DNA from: Rubrivivax sp. SCN 71-131
GTDB lineage: Bacteria > Pseudomonadota > Gammaproteobacteria > Burkholderiales > Burkholderiaceae_C
Assembly (NCBI GenBank): GCA_001724995.1
Contig: MEFD01000026.1
Coordinates: 22,452-86,451, forward strand
Direction: 5' to 3'
DNA: 64,000 nucleotides
Position numbers and translations under genes: made by a program. This document shows positions 1 through 9,848 of the stretch, piece by piece (position 1 is the first letter of the stretch; every line of letters begins with the position of its first letter). The notes beneath the pieces are model-generated. The model was not told where the DNA came from, made no database searches, and saw only the letters and a program-made list of their open reading frames with translations.

Positions 1-2
1 CC

Positions 3-1790
3 CTGCCGATCGGTACCTTTCTCGACGAGTTCGAGCTGCAGAGCGTGGCCGGCGAGGGCGGCTTCTCGATCGTCTACCGCGCCTGGGACCACACGCTGGA
101 TCGCCAGGTGGCGCTGAAGGAGTATTTCCCCTCGGGCATGGTCGCGCGTTCCGGCGGCACGCAGGTCGTCGTGCGCTCGGACCGTCACGCCGAGGCCTTC
201 GAGGCAGGGCTCAAGAGCTTCGTCGAAGAGGCGCGGCTGCTGGCGAAGTTCGACCACCCGGCACTGGTGAAGGTCTACCGCTTCTGGCGCGCCAACGGCT
301 CGGCCTACATGGTGATGCCCTTCTGCGAGGGCATCACGCTGCGCGACGCCTGGCGCGCGGGCCCCGAGCCGCCGGACGAGGCGACGTTGATGCAGCTGCT
401 GGACCCGCTCACCGATGCGCTGGCCGTGCTGCACGCCGAACGCTGGTACCACCGCGACATCGCGCCCGACAACGTCATGCTATTGGCCGGCTCGGGGCGG
501 CCACTGCTGCTGGACTTCGGCGCCGCGCGGCAGGTGATCGGCGACCTCACGCACGCACTCACGGTGATCCTCAAGCCCGGCTACGCGCCCATCGAGCAAT
601 GGGGCGAGGTACCGGGCATGCAGCAAGGCCCCTGGACCGACGTCTACGCGCTCGGGGCGATGATGCACTTCGCGATCACCGGCAGCACGCCACCGCCTTC
701 GGTCGGGCGCCTCATCAACGACAGCTGCGAGCCGCTGTCCCGAGTTGCCGCCGGGCGCTACAGCGCGGCCTTCCTGCAGGCGATCGACCACGCCCTGATG
801 GTGCGACCGGAGCAGCGGACGGCGTCGATCGCGCAGTTCCGGCGCGAGATCGGCCTGCCCGAATCCGCGGCGACGCAGGCACGCATGACCTGGATGCCCA
901 CGCAGGCTGCGGCAGCGCCGCCTGCCGACGCCCCCGCCGCCGAGCCGGACTTCGCCTTCACCGTCCGCCCGGGTGGCGTCGCCTTGCAGGCCGCGACGAT
1001 GGCACACGCGCCGTTGCCTGCCCACGCGGGCGATGGTCGCCGGCCGGCGCTGCTCTTCCTGGTCGGCCTGCTCGTCACGGGAGCGCTCGGCGTCGCCGGC
1101 TACGGGTGGCTGCGGCCCAGGCCCGCCCCCCCACCTTCACCGGACTTGGTGACGACGGCACCCGGGCCGGCGCCCGGGACGCCGAACGCCCTCGGCAGCC
1201 CGGCTGCGACCGTGGCACCGACCGCGGCGACGTTCCCTGCCGAAACCCCGGCGGCCGCAACGGCGCCCCCGAGCCACGACGCAGGCGAGGACTTCCAGCG
1301 CATCGTCGCGGCGCAGACGCCGGGCCACGAGGTCGAGGTGACGCTGGTGCGCACGACCCTGCGCAGCGAGAAGGACGGCCTCGAGTTCACCGTCCATTCG
1401 CGCCGCGACGGCTACCTGTATGTCTTCAACCGCGGCTCCGACGGCGCCCTGCTGCAGCTCTACCCGAACCGCGTCTCCGGTCTGCTGCGCGTTCAGGCCG
1501 GCAAGCCGCTGGACCTTCCGGACGACAAGGTCGAATTCAAGATCGCCGGCGCCAGCGGGCCGAACCAGCTGCTGGTGCTGATCTCCACGCTGCGCCGCGA
1601 CCACTCGGCGCTGCCCGCGCGCGACGAGGGCGGCTTCGCGTTCTATCCCACCGGCGCGGCCGCCGCGACGCTCTCCGCGCGTCACAGCGGGCCGCTGCCC
1701 TGGATCGCGGGATTGGCCCAATGCCCGGCGGGCAAGCCCTGCAACGACAGCTTCGGCGCCACGATCACCACCTTCAACGTCGTCCAGTAA
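3..1790 (+). CDS. Membrane-anchored Ser/Thr protein kinase with C-terminal DUF4384-like domain (5' partial)
   Basis: The frame is open from the left window edge, so the true start is outside; a GTG at 45 falls within the kinase N-lobe and is probably not the start. Counting from that GTG, the glycine loop GEGGFS is at residues 3-8, the ATP-binding Lys at 25 (VALKEYF), HRD at 136-138 and DFG at 157-159, so the catalytic set is complete. One membrane span lies at about 333-357, followed by a Pro/Ala/Thr linker. From about residue 415 a region with [16 protein letters not shown] and an LYPN motif matches the DUF4384 pattern, presumably outside the membrane. A second kinase follows 88 bp downstream on the same strand. 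The substrate is unknown. Confidence 0.88.
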   Translation: MPIGTFLDEFELQSVAGEGGFSIVYRAWDHTLDRQVALKEYFPSGMVARSGGTQVVVRSDRHAEAFEAGLKSFVEEARLLAKFDHPALVKVYRFWRANGSAYMVMPFCEGITLRDAWRAGPEPPDEATLMQLLDPLTDALAVLHAERWYHRDIAPDNVMLLAGSGRPLLLDFGAARQVIGDLTHALTVILKPGYAPIEQWGEVPGMQQGPWTDVYALGAMMHFAITGSTPPPSVGRLINDSCEPLSRVAAGRYSAAFLQAIDHALMVRPEQRTASIAQFRREIGLPESAATQARMTWMPTQAAAAPPADAPAAEPDFAFTVRPGGVALQAATMAHAPLPAHAGDGRRPALLFLVGLLVTGALGVAGYGWLRPRPAPPPSPDLVTTAPGPAPGTPNALGSPAATVAPTAATFPAETPAAATAPPSHDAGEDFQRIVAAQTPGHEVEVTLVRTTLRSEKDGLEFTVHSRRDGYLYVFNRGSDGALLQLYPNRVSGLLRVQAGKPLDLPDDKVEFKIAGASGPNQLLVLISTLRRDHSALPARDEGGFAFYPTGAAAATLSARHSGPLPWIAGLAQCPAGKPCNDSFGATITTFNVVQ

Positions 1791-1878
1791 GCCCCCGCCG
1801 GCGTTCGACGCCGGCACGGGCGGCCACGGACAAGCACGACCCGCGGCCGCCGGATCGCCATCCTCGCCAAGCCCTGCC

Positions 1879-3756
1879 ATGACCGACCCCGCCACCGATC
1901 CGCCCGCGCCCGGCGAGCCGCCGCAGCGTCCGCCGACCGTGACACACCCGCTGCCGCGCGCGGCAGCGGCCAGCACGCCAACGCCGCCGCATTCCCCGAC
2001 GCCGCGTGGCGCCCTGCCCGGCGAAACCTCGCTGCCGGTGGGCCCCGCGGTGTCCGCGCCTGCGGGGCCGGTGCGCCAGGTCGGGCGCTACCAGGTGCTG
2101 GAGCGCATCGGCCGCGGCGGCATGGCCACCGTCTTCAAGGCGCACGACCCGAGCATCGGCCGCGACGTGGCGATCAAGTTTCTGCACGCCTCGCTGTGCG
2201 AGGGCGAGGACTATCGCGCGCGTTTCCTGCAGGAGGCACGCGCGGCGGGCGGGCTCTCGCACCCGAACATCGTCACCGTGCACGACGTCGGCGAGATCGA
2301 GGGCCGGCCCTACATGGCGATGGAGCTGCTCTCCGGGATCTCGCTCGCCGAGGAGCTCGAGGCCACGCGCACGATCGCCGTGCGCGACGCGGTGGTGATG
2401 GGCATCCAGCTGGCACGCGCGCTCGACTACGCGCACGCCCGCGGCATCGTGCACCGCGACATCAAGCCGGCCAACATCATGCGCCTCACCGGCAGTCGCA
2501 CGATCAAGGTCACGGACTTCGGCATCGCGCACATCGAGCAGGCCGGCGACGATTCGCTGCGCACGCGTGCCGGGGACGTGCTGGGCACGCCGCAGTACAT
2601 GTCGCCCGAGCAGACGCGCGGCGAGCGCCTGGACGGCCGCTCCGACCTCTTCTCCGCCGGCATCGTGCTCTACCAGATGATCGTCGGGCAGCGGCCGTTT
2701 CGCGGCGACAGCCTGATCGCCGTGGCGACGAAGATCGCCAACGAGCCGGCGGCGCCGATCGACAGGACGCGCACCGACATTCCGGCCTCGCTGCGTCGCG
2801 TCATCGAGCGCTGCCTGGCCAAGAACCCGGCACAGCGCTTCCAGAGCGGCGCCGAACTCGCCGACGCGCTGGTGAAGGTGCTGGCCGAGGTCGACGAGGA
2901 GGCGCGCGAGCGCGAGAAGCCGCGCATCCTGCCGCTGCGCGTGAAGTGGGCGGCGATGATGGCGGCGATCGTGGCGATCGTGATGGGCATCACCGCCACG
3001 CTGATCACGCAGCGCCAGGTGGCGGCCCTCAGCGCACAGGCGATCGACTACGGCGCCTCGGCGGCGCGCTTCATGGCGGCACAGAACGCGGCCATGGTGC
3101 TCGGCGAGGAATGGGAGGCGGTCGAAGTCATCGTCGACAAGATCATGCTGACCGGCGACTTCGAGCGCATCACGCTGGCCGACGCCAACGGCACCGTGCG
3201 CGCGGCCAGCGATGCAGCACTCGTGGGCAAACCCTACCGGGCACCGCAGGGCGAGCGCCTGGGCGAGCGCGACAAGGTGCGCGTCGAGCGCTTCGAGGCC
3301 GGCGGCCAGAGCGTGCTCGGCTTCGACGCACCGGTGACCTTTCAGGATCAGGTTGCCGGCCGCGTCACCATCGGCATCCGCGAGGCGCCGCTGACCGCGG
3401 TGGCGCGGCTGTCGATCACGCTCATGGTCATCCTCGCGCTCGTCACCGTGATCGCCGTCGCGGTGGCGATGTACTTCGTCGCCGACTGGTTCGCCAAGCC
3501 GATCAAGCTCGTCGGCGATTCGATGGGCGAGCTCGCCAAGGGCCGCTTCGACCATCGCATCCACGAGCAGCGTGGCGACGAGTTCGGGCAGCTCTACGCC
3601 GCCTTCGACGCCATGGCCGACGCCCTGCAGGCGCGCGAATCGACACTCGGGCGCGGCGGCACGACGACGCCGGGGACCGCGCGCACCGGTACCCTGCCCG
3701 GCGGCCTGCCGGCGTCGGCCGCCGGCACCGGCCGCGGGCCGGCCGCGGGCGCCTAG
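1879..3756 (+). CDS. Transmembrane Ser/Thr protein kinase with sensor region and HAMP domain
   Basis: A 625-residue protein. After a Pro-rich N-terminus of about 68 residues comes a Hanks-type kinase domain: glycine loop GRGGMATVF near 78-86, Lys100 (VAIKFL), HRDIKPANI at 192-200, DFG near 213, and GTPQYMSPEQ. A membrane span near 356-375, an extracytoplasmic stretch of about 135 residues, a second span near 510-535 and a HAMP domain (AKPIKLVGDSMGELAKGRF onward) complete it. The order kinase-TM-sensor-TM-HAMP, with nothing after the HAMP, is odd: HAMP normally passes a signal to a following output domain, so here signalling may run through dimer contacts back to the N-terminal kinase. It lies in the same operon as the kinase upstream. 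Confidence 0.9.
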   Translation: MTDPATDPPAPGEPPQRPPTVTHPLPRAAAASTPTPPHSPTPRGALPGETSLPVGPAVSAPAGPVRQVGRYQVLERIGRGGMATVFKAHDPSIGRDVAIKFLHASLCEGEDYRARFLQEARAAGGLSHPNIVTVHDVGEIEGRPYMAMELLSGISLAEELEATRTIAVRDAVVMGIQLARALDYAHARGIVHRDIKPANIMRLTGSRTIKVTDFGIAHIEQAGDDSLRTRAGDVLGTPQYMSPEQTRGERLDGRSDLFSAGIVLYQMIVGQRPFRGDSLIAVATKIANEPAAPIDRTRTDIPASLRRVIERCLAKNPAQRFQSGAELADALVKVLAEVDEEAREREKPRILPLRVKWAAMMAAIVAIVMGITATLITQRQVAALSAQAIDYGASAARFMAAQNAAMVLGEEWEAVEVIVDKIMLTGDFERITLADANGTVRAASDAALVGKPYRAPQGERLGERDKVRVERFEAGGQSVLGFDAPVTFQDQVAGRVTIGIREAPLTAVARLSITLMVILALVTVIAVAVAMYFVADWFAKPIKLVGDSMGELAKGRFDHRIHEQRGDEFGQLYAAFDAMADALQARESTLGRGGTTTPGTARTGTLPGGLPASAAGTGRGPAAGA

Positions 3757-3775
3757 CCGAAGAAGGACCTTGCCC

Positions 3776-4192
3776 ATGCTCCCGCTGCGTCGCGCCGCAC
3801 CGATCGCCCTTGCCGCCAGGCTGGCAGCCATCGTCGCGATGCTGTTCGGCCTTGCCACCGTCATCTCGGGCGGGCGCGTGCTGCTCGGTGCGGATCCGGG
3901 CTACGTTGTCTTCAGGCCCTTGCTGGTCTTCAACGCGCTGATGGGCCTAGCCTATCTTGCCGTGGGCGTGCTCGCCTGGCGCGGCAGCGCATTCGCCCTG
4001 CGCGGTGCGGGCTTCATCGCGCTCCTGAACCTCTGCGTCCTCGGGGCGCTCCTGATGCGCTGGGAGCCCGATGGCCCGATCGCCCGCACCAGCCTGATGG
4101 CGATGAGCTTTCGCACCGCCGTCTGGGCGGTGCTTTTTCTCCTCCTGCTGCGTGCGCGTCGGCCGGGGCCGAGGGGCAGGCATGCCGGCTGA
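3776..4192 (+). CDS. Small integral membrane protein of unknown function
   Basis: The ATG at 3776 follows an AGAAGGA ribosome site by about 7 nt and lies 19 bp after the kinase stop. The 138-residue product has about four hydrophobic spans (around LAAIVAMLFGLATVI, VFNALMGLAYLAVGVLAW, AGFIALLNLCVLGALLM and TAVWAVLFLLLL) and a basic C-terminal tail. I do not recognise a family. Its place between the kinases and the deacetylase gene, with an 11-bp overlap onto the latter, suggests co-transcription and a role in the same envelope-linked pathway. Confidence 0.75.
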   Translation: MLPLRRAAPIALAARLAAIVAMLFGLATVISGGRVLLGADPGYVVFRPLLVFNALMGLAYLAVGVLAWRGSAFALRGAGFIALLNLCVLGALLMRWEPDGPIARTSLMAMSFRTAVWAVLFLLLLRARRPGPRGRHAG

Positions 4193-5318
4193 AGACCGGG
4201 CACGCCGTCCCCGTCGCGGCCAGCGCGCGGCGATGGCCCGCGCCGCCCACCGTTGCGCGGCGACCGCGCTTGCCGGCCTCGTGCTGCTTCTGGGCGCCTG
4301 CGCGAGTCCCTTGTCGGGCCCGGACGACACGCCCGCGACCAGTCCGGGGCCACCGGCCGCCGCAGCGCCGACGACGACGGGCGACGCCGCCGCGCCCGAA
4401 GCGCGCGGCCAGGTGCTGGCCCGCAGCGCACGGCTGCTCGTCTACCTGCCGGCCGCAGGTGACAGCCTGGCCGGGATGTCCCGGCGCTTCCTCGGCGCCC
4501 CCGACGAGGGCTGGCAGATCGCCGAGGCCAACGGCATCGCCGCGCCCGAGGCCGGGCAGCCGCTGCTCGTGCCTTTGCAGGCGCTGAACCCGCTGGGCGT
4601 GCGTGCCGATCGGCTGCAACTCGTACCCATCCTCTGCTATCACCGCCTCGGGGGTACGGCGTCGAAGATGAGCGTCGCGCCGGCCAGCTTCGAGGCGCAG
4701 ATGAGCTGGCTCGTGACGAACGGCTATCGCGTCGTGCGCCTGTCGGATCTGGGCGAGTTCCTTGCCGGCCGCAAGCCGCTGCCGCAGCGCTCCGTCGTGC
4801 TCACCTTCGACGACGGCTATGCCTCGTTTCACCGCTTCGCCTATCCGGTGCTGAAGCGGCATGGTCTGCCGGCGACCCTGTTCGTCTACACCGACTTCGT
4901 CGGTGCCGGCGACGCGCTGAGCTGGGCGCAGCTGCAGGAGATGCGCGCTTCCGGGCTGGTCGACGTGCAGTCGCATTCGAAGAGCCACCGCAACCTCGTC
5001 GAGCGCCAGCCCGCAGAGAGCGAGGCCCGCTACCTCGCCAACCTCGACGCCGAGATGCGCGTCTCGCGCGAGCTGCTGCAGCGGCGTCTGCCCGGGCTCG
5101 ACGTGCGCCACCTCGCCTACCCTTTCGGCGACGCGGACGGGCCGGTGATCGAGCGTGCGCGGGAGAACGGCTACAAGCTCGCCGCAACCGTCGTGCCCGG
5201 GGGCAATGCCTTCTTCGCCGCGCCGATGATGCTGCGCCGGACGATGATCTTCGGCGACATGAGGCTCGAGGGCTTCAAGGCGCGGCTGCAGGTCGAGCGC
5301 CTGCTGGAGCGGCCATGA
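4182..5318 (+). CDS. LysM-polysaccharide deacetylase (NodB-type) lipoprotein
   Basis: The ATG at 4182 has a GAGGGG ribosome site about 7 nt upstream; an internal ATG at 4233 would give a more standard signal peptide (lipobox LLGAC), so the start is uncertain. After the signal comes a LysM-like segment (GDSLAGMSRRFLGAPDEG) and then a carbohydrate-esterase family 4 domain with the metal and catalytic motif TFDDG and the second metal motif HSKSH. Family members remove acetyl groups from N-acetylglucosamine polymers; the lipoprotein signal and LysM point to action on cell-wall glycan or an exopolysaccharide in the periplasm. The stop overlaps the next start (ATGA). Confidence 0.87.
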   Translation: MPAEDRARRPRRGQRAAMARAAHRCAATALAGLVLLLGACASPLSGPDDTPATSPGPPAAAAPTTTGDAAAPEARGQVLARSARLLVYLPAAGDSLAGMSRRFLGAPDEGWQIAEANGIAAPEAGQPLLVPLQALNPLGVRADRLQLVPILCYHRLGGTASKMSVAPASFEAQMSWLVTNGYRVVRLSDLGEFLAGRKPLPQRSVVLTFDDGYASFHRFAYPVLKRHGLPATLFVYTDFVGAGDALSWAQLQEMRASGLVDVQSHSKSHRNLVERQPAESEARYLANLDAEMRVSRELLQRRLPGLDVRHLAYPFGDADGPVIERARENGYKLAATVVPGGNAFFAAPMMLRRTMIFGDMRLEGFKARLQVERLLERP

Positions 5319-5851
5319 GGCCAGGCCCCGGGCTGGCCGCGCTTGTCGTGGCGGTGGCGCTGGCGGCATGCAGCGCGCTGCCCGGAACGCACGACGGCAC
5401 CTCGCCACCCGACGACGGCGCGGGTACAGTCTCCGCGGGGCCGGCGGATCGCTACCTGCAGCAGCAGCGGGCGCGGGCCGAACAGGCGCAGGCCCAGGGA
5501 CGCTGGGCCGATGCCGCGCTGGCCTGGGAGGTGCTGAGCCTGCTGCGGCCGGCCGATGGGCAGGCGCGCCAGCAGCTCGGCGCCGTGCGACAACACATCG
5601 AGCAGTTGCGAGCGCGCCATGCCGCCGCAGCCCGGGCCGCCCAGCAGCGCGGTCAGCTCGACACCGCGCAGCGCGCCTGGCTGCAGGTGCTGGCGCTCGA
5701 GCCGCGGGATGAGGCGGCAGCCGCCGCGCTGCGGCAGATCGAGCAGGAGCGCAGCGGGCGGGCGCAGCTCGGGCGCTTTTCGCGCGCCACGTCGCCCACG
5801 GCGGACCATCCGCCGCGCCGAACCCCTTCCCCGAAGCTCATTTCACGGTAA
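5315..5851 (+). CDS. TPR-containing lipoprotein
   Basis: This starts inside the deacetylase stop (ATGA overlap), so it is translationally coupled. The N-terminus is a short lipoprotein signal with lipobox LAAC (ALVVAVALAACSALPG). The rest is alanine/glutamine-rich helical sequence with tetratricopeptide-like periodicity (WADAALAWEVLSLLRPADGQA and LDTAQRAWLQVLALEPRDEAA). It is likely a scaffold partner of the envelope proteins encoded upstream. Its last 14 bp overlap the end of the convergent gene on the other strand. Confidence 0.75.
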   Translation: MRPGPGLAALVVAVALAACSALPGTHDGTSPPDDGAGTVSAGPADRYLQQQRARAEQAQAQGRWADAALAWEVLSLLRPADGQARQQLGAVRQHIEQLRARHAAAARAAQQRGQLDTAQRAWLQVLALEPRDEAAAAALRQIEQERSGRAQLGRFSRATSPTADHPPRRTPSPKLISR

Positions 5852-6833
5852 GCAAGCGCTCGCGTTCGGATACTGCCTTGGCACGCTGGGCGCGCAGCGA
5901 GGCGCTGTCCGGATCCTTGGCGATCTGTGCATCGAGCCGGCGGATCGAGTTCTCCAGCAGGCGGATGAGCCCGCCGACCTGGTTCACCGCCTGTGCACGG
6001 CGCAGCCTGGCGTTGGCATGCTGGGGATCGCGTTCGAGCACCGCATCGAAGGCCTCGATCGCCTCGGCCGGCTTCTGCTGCGCCATCAGGGCCAGGCCGC
6101 GGCGGTAGTGCTGGGCGACAAGGGCTTCGCTGGCCTGGGCCGCGGGGCGCCCGGGCGCCGACGCCGCCACGGCCGGCGGCGAGAGCGGCGGTGAGGGCGG
6201 CGGCAAGGTCGACGCGGGCGCAGGGGGAGCCGCAGGGACCGGGGCCGAGGCCGGGGTCGGTGGCGGCTGTGTCGTGCTCGCGGGGGGCGGCGCCTTGCCC
6301 GGCACCCGGATCAACTGCCCTTCCTGGACCTGGCGCGGCACCTTGATGTCGTTGTAGCGCGCCAGCGCGTAGAAGAGGTGGACGTCGTTGAGAAAGCGCC
6401 CGGCGATGCGCGACAGACTCTCCCCGGACTGCACGCGGTAGCTGAACGATTCGCGCCCGAGCAATTGCTGTGGATCGGTGCGCACCTGCCGCTGAAGGCT
6501 TTGCGCCAGGCGATTGCCCGGGTCGGTTTGCAGCGCGTGCGCGATCTCGACCAGCGCCTGCTCCTCATGCCCTTGCTCGAGCAGTTCCGCGGCGGCCAGC
6601 GCCTGCCGCTGGGCCTGCTGCGCCAGCGCCGTCGAGACCGGCCCGGCGGGCGGGGGCTCGACCGGCGGCGGCGGCGGCGGCGACGGCTCGGGCGCGGCGA
6701 CAGGCAGGCTCTGCGGCGCCGGGGTCGGCGGCGGTATCTCGGGAGCAGGCGTGGTGCAGGCCACGAGGCCCGCCGAAGCGACCAGCCCCAGCCAGGCGCG
6801 CCACCGATGCGGCGATCGTCTCGTTCGATTCAT
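5838..6833 (-). CDS. LysM and TPR lipoprotein
   Basis: A 331-residue protein read leftward from the ATG at 6833. It has a lipoprotein signal with lipobox LVAC (Cys26), a Pro-rich linker, a helical repeat, then a LysM domain at about 133-183 (YRVQSGESLSRIAGRFLND ... GQLIRVPG), a second Pro/Ala linker, and TPR repeats near the C-terminus (ALMAQQKPAEAIEAFDAVLE). LysM binds peptidoglycan glycan chains. The two lipoproteins converge here and both carry TPRs, so they may belong to one envelope system. The frame stays open upstream to 8510 across mnmG, but that part is antisense and not coding. Confidence 0.85.
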   Translation of the reverse strand: MNRTRRSPHRWRAWLGLVASAGLVACTTPAPEIPPPTPAPQSLPVAAPEPSPPPPPPVEPPPAGPVSTALAQQAQRQALAAAELLEQGHEEQALVEIAHALQTDPGNRLAQSLQRQVRTDPQQLLGRESFSYRVQSGESLSRIAGRFLNDVHLFYALARYNDIKVPRQVQEGQLIRVPGKAPPPASTTQPPPTPASAPVPAAPPAPASTLPPPSPPLSPPAVAASAPGRPAAQASEALVAQHYRRGLALMAQQKPAEAIEAFDAVLERDPQHANARLRRAQAVNQVGGLIRLLENSIRRLDAQIAKDPDSASLRAQRAKAVSERERLLTVK

Positions 6834-7043
6834 GTTCGTTGCCTGCGGTCGGCAGGCGCTCCCGGATGAAGGGTCGACGCCGAGCCCCTGCTCGACGCCC
6901 TCCGCAGCGCGAATTATCGCGGTCTCAAGACCGGACCGGCGCGCTGCCGCACGCGTCAATCCTAGAATCGAGGGTCGTTGCGCAGTCGCGCCGCACGGCG
7001 TGAAGGGCGGCCCCGCAGACTGCTCGAAAGGCTGCCCGAACCC

Positions 7044-9065
7044 ATGCTGCATCCCGAAGAATTCGACCTCATCGTCGTCGGTGGCGGGCACGCCGGCACC
7101 GAAGCGGCGCTGGCGGCTGCGCGCATGGGCTGCAGGACGCTGCTGCTCACGCACAACCTCGAGACGCTGGGGCAGATGAGCTGCAACCCGAGCATCGGCG
7201 GCATCGGCAAGGGCCACTTGGTGAAGGAGGTCGACGCGCTGGGCGGATCGATGGCCGAAGCAGCCGACGAAGCGGGCATTCACTTCCGCATTCTCAACGG
7301 CAGCAAGGGGCCGGCCGTGCGCGCCACGCGCGCACAGGCCGATCGCACGCTGTACCGGGCCGCCATCCGGCGAAGGCTCGAGAACCAGCCGCGCCTGTGG
7401 CTGTTCCAGCAGGCGGTCGATGACCTGATGCTGGAAGGCGACCGCGTGGTCGGCGCCGTGACGCAGATCGGGCTGCGCTTTCGGGCCCGCGCCGTGGTGC
7501 TGACCGCAGGCACCTTCCTCGACGGGCGCATCCACGTCGGTCTGCAGCACCACGCCGCGGGCCGGGCGGGCGACCCGCCGGCGCGGCGACTCGCGGCACG
7601 GCTGAAGGAACTCGCCCTGCCGCAGGGACGGCTGAAAACCGGCACGCCGCCGCGGCTGGACGGACGGTCGATCGATTTTTCCCGCCTCGCCGAACAGCGT
7701 GGCGATGGCGTGGCTGCGGCCGACGGCACGGCGGCGGCGACACCGATGCCCGTGTTCGGCTTTCTCGGCCATCCCGGGCAGCACCCACGGCAGGTGCCGT
7801 GCTGGGTCACCCAGACCAACGCACGCACGCACGAGATCATCCGCGCCGGCCTGGACCGCAGCCCGATGTTCACCGGCGTCATCGAGGGCATCGGACCGCG
7901 CTACTGCCCGAGCATCGAGGACAAGATCCATCGCTTCGCCGACAAGGCCAGCCACCCGGTCTTTCTCGAACCCGAAGGCCTGGACACGCACGAGTTCTAC
8001 CCGAACGGCATCTCCACTTCGCTGCCCTTCGACGTGCAGCTGGCTGCCGTGCGCTCCATCGTCGGACTGGAGGGAGCGCACATCCTGCGCCCCGGGTACG
8101 CGATCGAGTACGACTACTTCGACCCGCGCGAGCTGCAGCGCAACTTCGAGACGCGTGCGATCAAGGGGCTGTTCCTCGCCGGACAGATCAACGGCACCAC
8201 CGGCTATGAGGAGGCCGCCGCGCAAGGTCTGTACGCCGGTGTCAACGCCGCGCTGCAGTTGCTGGGGCGCGAAGCCTGGCTGCCGGCGCGACACCAGGCC
8301 TACCTCGGCGTGCTCGTCGACGACCTCGTCGGCAAGGGCGTGACCGAGCCCTACCGCATGTTCACCAGCCGCGCCGAGTTCCGGCTCCAGCTGCGCGAGG
8401 ACAACGCCGACCTGCGCCTGACCGAAGAGGGCCGCCGGCTGGGCCTCGTCGACGACCGGCGCTGGGAGGCCTTTTGCCGCAAGCGCGAGCGGCTCGAAGC
8501 CGAGCTGCAACGGCTGCGCACGACCTGGGTACGCCCGCAGATCATCGCCAACCTCGACGCCGAGCGCCTGCTCGGCAAGGCCCTGGAGCGCGAGTACCGC
8601 CTGGCCGACCTGCTGCGCCGTCCCGGCGTGGGCTTCGACGCCGTCAGCGAACTGGCGTCGATTGGGGCTGCGGCGGCGGGGCTCGCCGAAGCCGACCTCG
8701 TTTCACGTGAAACACTGCGGCTTGCCTGGGGCGAGCGTGAAGCCGATGCAGTGATCGAGCAGGCCGAGATCGCGCTCAAGTACGCCGGCTACATCGACAA
8801 GCAGAACGATGAGGTCGAGCGCGCGGCGCACTACGACAAGCTGCCCCTGCCGCCGGACCTGAACTACGCCAGCGTCACCGCCCTCTCGTATGAGGTGCGG
8901 CAAAAGCTGGCCCGCCACCGGCCGCAGACGCTCGGCCAGGCGGCACGCCTGTCGGGCATGACGCCGGCGGCCATCGCCCTGCTGCTCGTGCACTTGAAGA
9001 AGGGACGGTGGCGTGACGAAGCCCCCGACGAGGCCCGCGTCGACGCGCAAGATGCCGCCACCTGA
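7044..9065 (+). CDS. mnmG: tRNA 5-carboxymethylaminomethyluridine-34 modification enzyme MnmG (GidA)
   Basis: A 673-residue FAD protein that acts with MnmE to modify U34 of tRNAs. The N-terminal dinucleotide fold [12 protein letters not shown], the [18 protein letters not shown] motif with a conserved Cys, and the later RYCPSIEDK motif with the second Cys are all present. It is somewhat longer than the E. coli enzyme (629). The ATG at 7044 begins the family's usual N-terminus; upstream in-frame sequence has no matching features. A parS-like site lies within the coding region at 8699-8714. The 3' end overlaps rsmG by 53 bp. Confidence 0.97.
   Translation: MLHPEEFDLIVVGGGHAGTEAALAAARMGCRTLLLTHNLETLGQMSCNPSIGGIGKGHLVKEVDALGGSMAEAADEAGIHFRILNGSKGPAVRATRAQADRTLYRAAIRRRLENQPRLWLFQQAVDDLMLEGDRVVGAVTQIGLRFRARAVVLTAGTFLDGRIHVGLQHHAAGRAGDPPARRLAARLKELALPQGRLKTGTPPRLDGRSIDFSRLAEQRGDGVAAADGTAAATPMPVFGFLGHPGQHPRQVPCWVTQTNARTHEIIRAGLDRSPMFTGVIEGIGPRYCPSIEDKIHRFADKASHPVFLEPEGLDTHEFYPNGISTSLPFDVQLAAVRSIVGLEGAHILRPGYAIEYDYFDPRELQRNFETRAIKGLFLAGQINGTTGYEEAAAQGLYAGVNAALQLLGREAWLPARHQAYLGVLVDDLVGKGVTEPYRMFTSRAEFRLQLREDNADLRLTEEGRRLGLVDDRRWEAFCRKRERLEAELQRLRTTWVRPQIIANLDAERLLGKALEREYRLADLLRRPGVGFDAVSELASIGAAAAGLAEADLVSRETLRLAWGEREADAVIEQAEIALKYAGYIDKQNDEVERAAHYDKLPLPPDLNYASVTALSYEVRQKLARHRPQTLGQAARLSGMTPAAIALLLVHLKKGRWRDEAPDEARVDAQDAAT
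8699..8714. promoter_or_regulatory. parS-like centromere site 1
   Basis: The sequence CGTTTCACGTGAAACA matches the well-known bacterial parS consensus TGTTTCACGTGAAACA at 15 of 16 positions and is a near-perfect palindrome. It sits within mnmG, about 1.75 kb before parA, as expected for chromosomal ParB loading sites close to the par genes. Confidence 0.85.
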
Positions 9066-9747
9066 CCGCCGCACGGCGCACGCGGCGGCGCAGGCGCTCG
9101 ACCTGGCCCTGTCGGACGCGCAGGCCGATCAATTGATCGCCTATCTTGCCCTGCTGCAGCGCTGGAACGCGACCTACAACCTGAGCGCCGTGCGTGACCC
9201 GCAGGCCATGTGGCTGCAGCATGTCCTCGACTGCATGGCCGCCGTGCCCTCGGTGCGCAGGCAACTCGCCGCCCGCCGCAGCGCCGCTTCGACCACGCCG
9301 ACGCCCGCCGCGCGGCCGCAGATTCTCGACGTCGGCAGCGGCGGCGGCCTGCCCGGCATCGTCTGGGCCGTGCTCATGCCCGAGGTCGACCTCTGCTGCG
9401 TCGACGCCGTGGGCAAGAAGGCGGCCTTCATCCGCCAGGCTGCCGGTGAACTGCATCTGCCCAACCTGCGGGCCGAACATGCACGCGTCGAGGCACTGGC
9501 GGGACGGCGTTTCGACCTCATCACGTCGCGCGCCTTTGCCTCGCTGGCCGACTTCACCCGCCTGACCAAGCCCCTGCTCTCAGAGCGAGGCTGCTGGGTG
9601 GCGATGAAGGGCAAACCGCCGCTGGACGAGATCGCCGCCCTGGGCTGGCCGGAAACCATGTTTCACGTGGAACCGATCGCCGTGCCAGACCTCGCCGCAA
9701 CGCGTTGCCTCGTCTGGATCGAATCGGAGCCAAGCGCCCCCATTTGA
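9013..9747 (+). CDS. rsmG: 16S rRNA (guanine-527-N7) methyltransferase RsmG (GidB)
   Basis: A 244-residue protein with the SAM-binding motif [11 protein letters not shown] and the family's [16 protein letters not shown] segment. It methylates G527 of 16S rRNA; loss in other bacteria gives low-level streptomycin resistance. I chose the GTG at 9013, which has a GAAGGGA ribosome site 7-8 nt upstream and overlaps mnmG by 53 bp; an ATG at 9052 is the alternative. A low-complexity Arg/Ala insert ([20 protein letters not shown]) sits just before the SAM motif. A second parS-like site lies near the 3' end. Confidence 0.95.
   Translation: MTKPPTRPASTRKMPPPDRRTAHAAAQALDLALSDAQADQLIAYLALLQRWNATYNLSAVRDPQAMWLQHVLDCMAAVPSVRRQLAARRSAASTTPTPAARPQILDVGSGGGLPGIVWAVLMPEVDLCCVDAVGKKAAFIRQAAGELHLPNLRAEHARVEALAGRRFDLITSRAFASLADFTRLTKPLLSERGCWVAMKGKPPLDEIAALGWPETMFHVEPIAVPDLAATRCLVWIESEPSAPI
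9659..9674. promoter_or_regulatory. parS-like centromere site 2
   Basis: TGTTTCACGTGGAACC matches the parS consensus at 14 of 16 positions. It lies inside rsmG, 960 bp after the first site and about 0.8 kb before parA. Two near-consensus copies close to parA make chance unlikely. Confidence 0.75.
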
Positions 9748-9848
9748 CGGCGGCGCGCAAGACTCGCCAGGCCCCCTCGGGCCGCGGGCAAAAACTACAC
9801 TAGCGACTCCTCCAGAACGACCTCGCCGCCCCGCCGGCCAAGGCCATC

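Noticed and set aside
1774..3864. Long minus-strand frame opposite the second kinase
   Set aside because: No recognisable domain and His/Arg-rich shadow composition. The plus-strand kinase has every catalytic motif.
6834..8510. Long minus-strand open frame continuous with the LysM lipoprotein, opposite mnmG
   Set aside because: It lies antisense to a highly conserved enzyme, has Arg/Ala/Gln-rich shadow composition, and the lipoprotein signal clearly begins at 6833.
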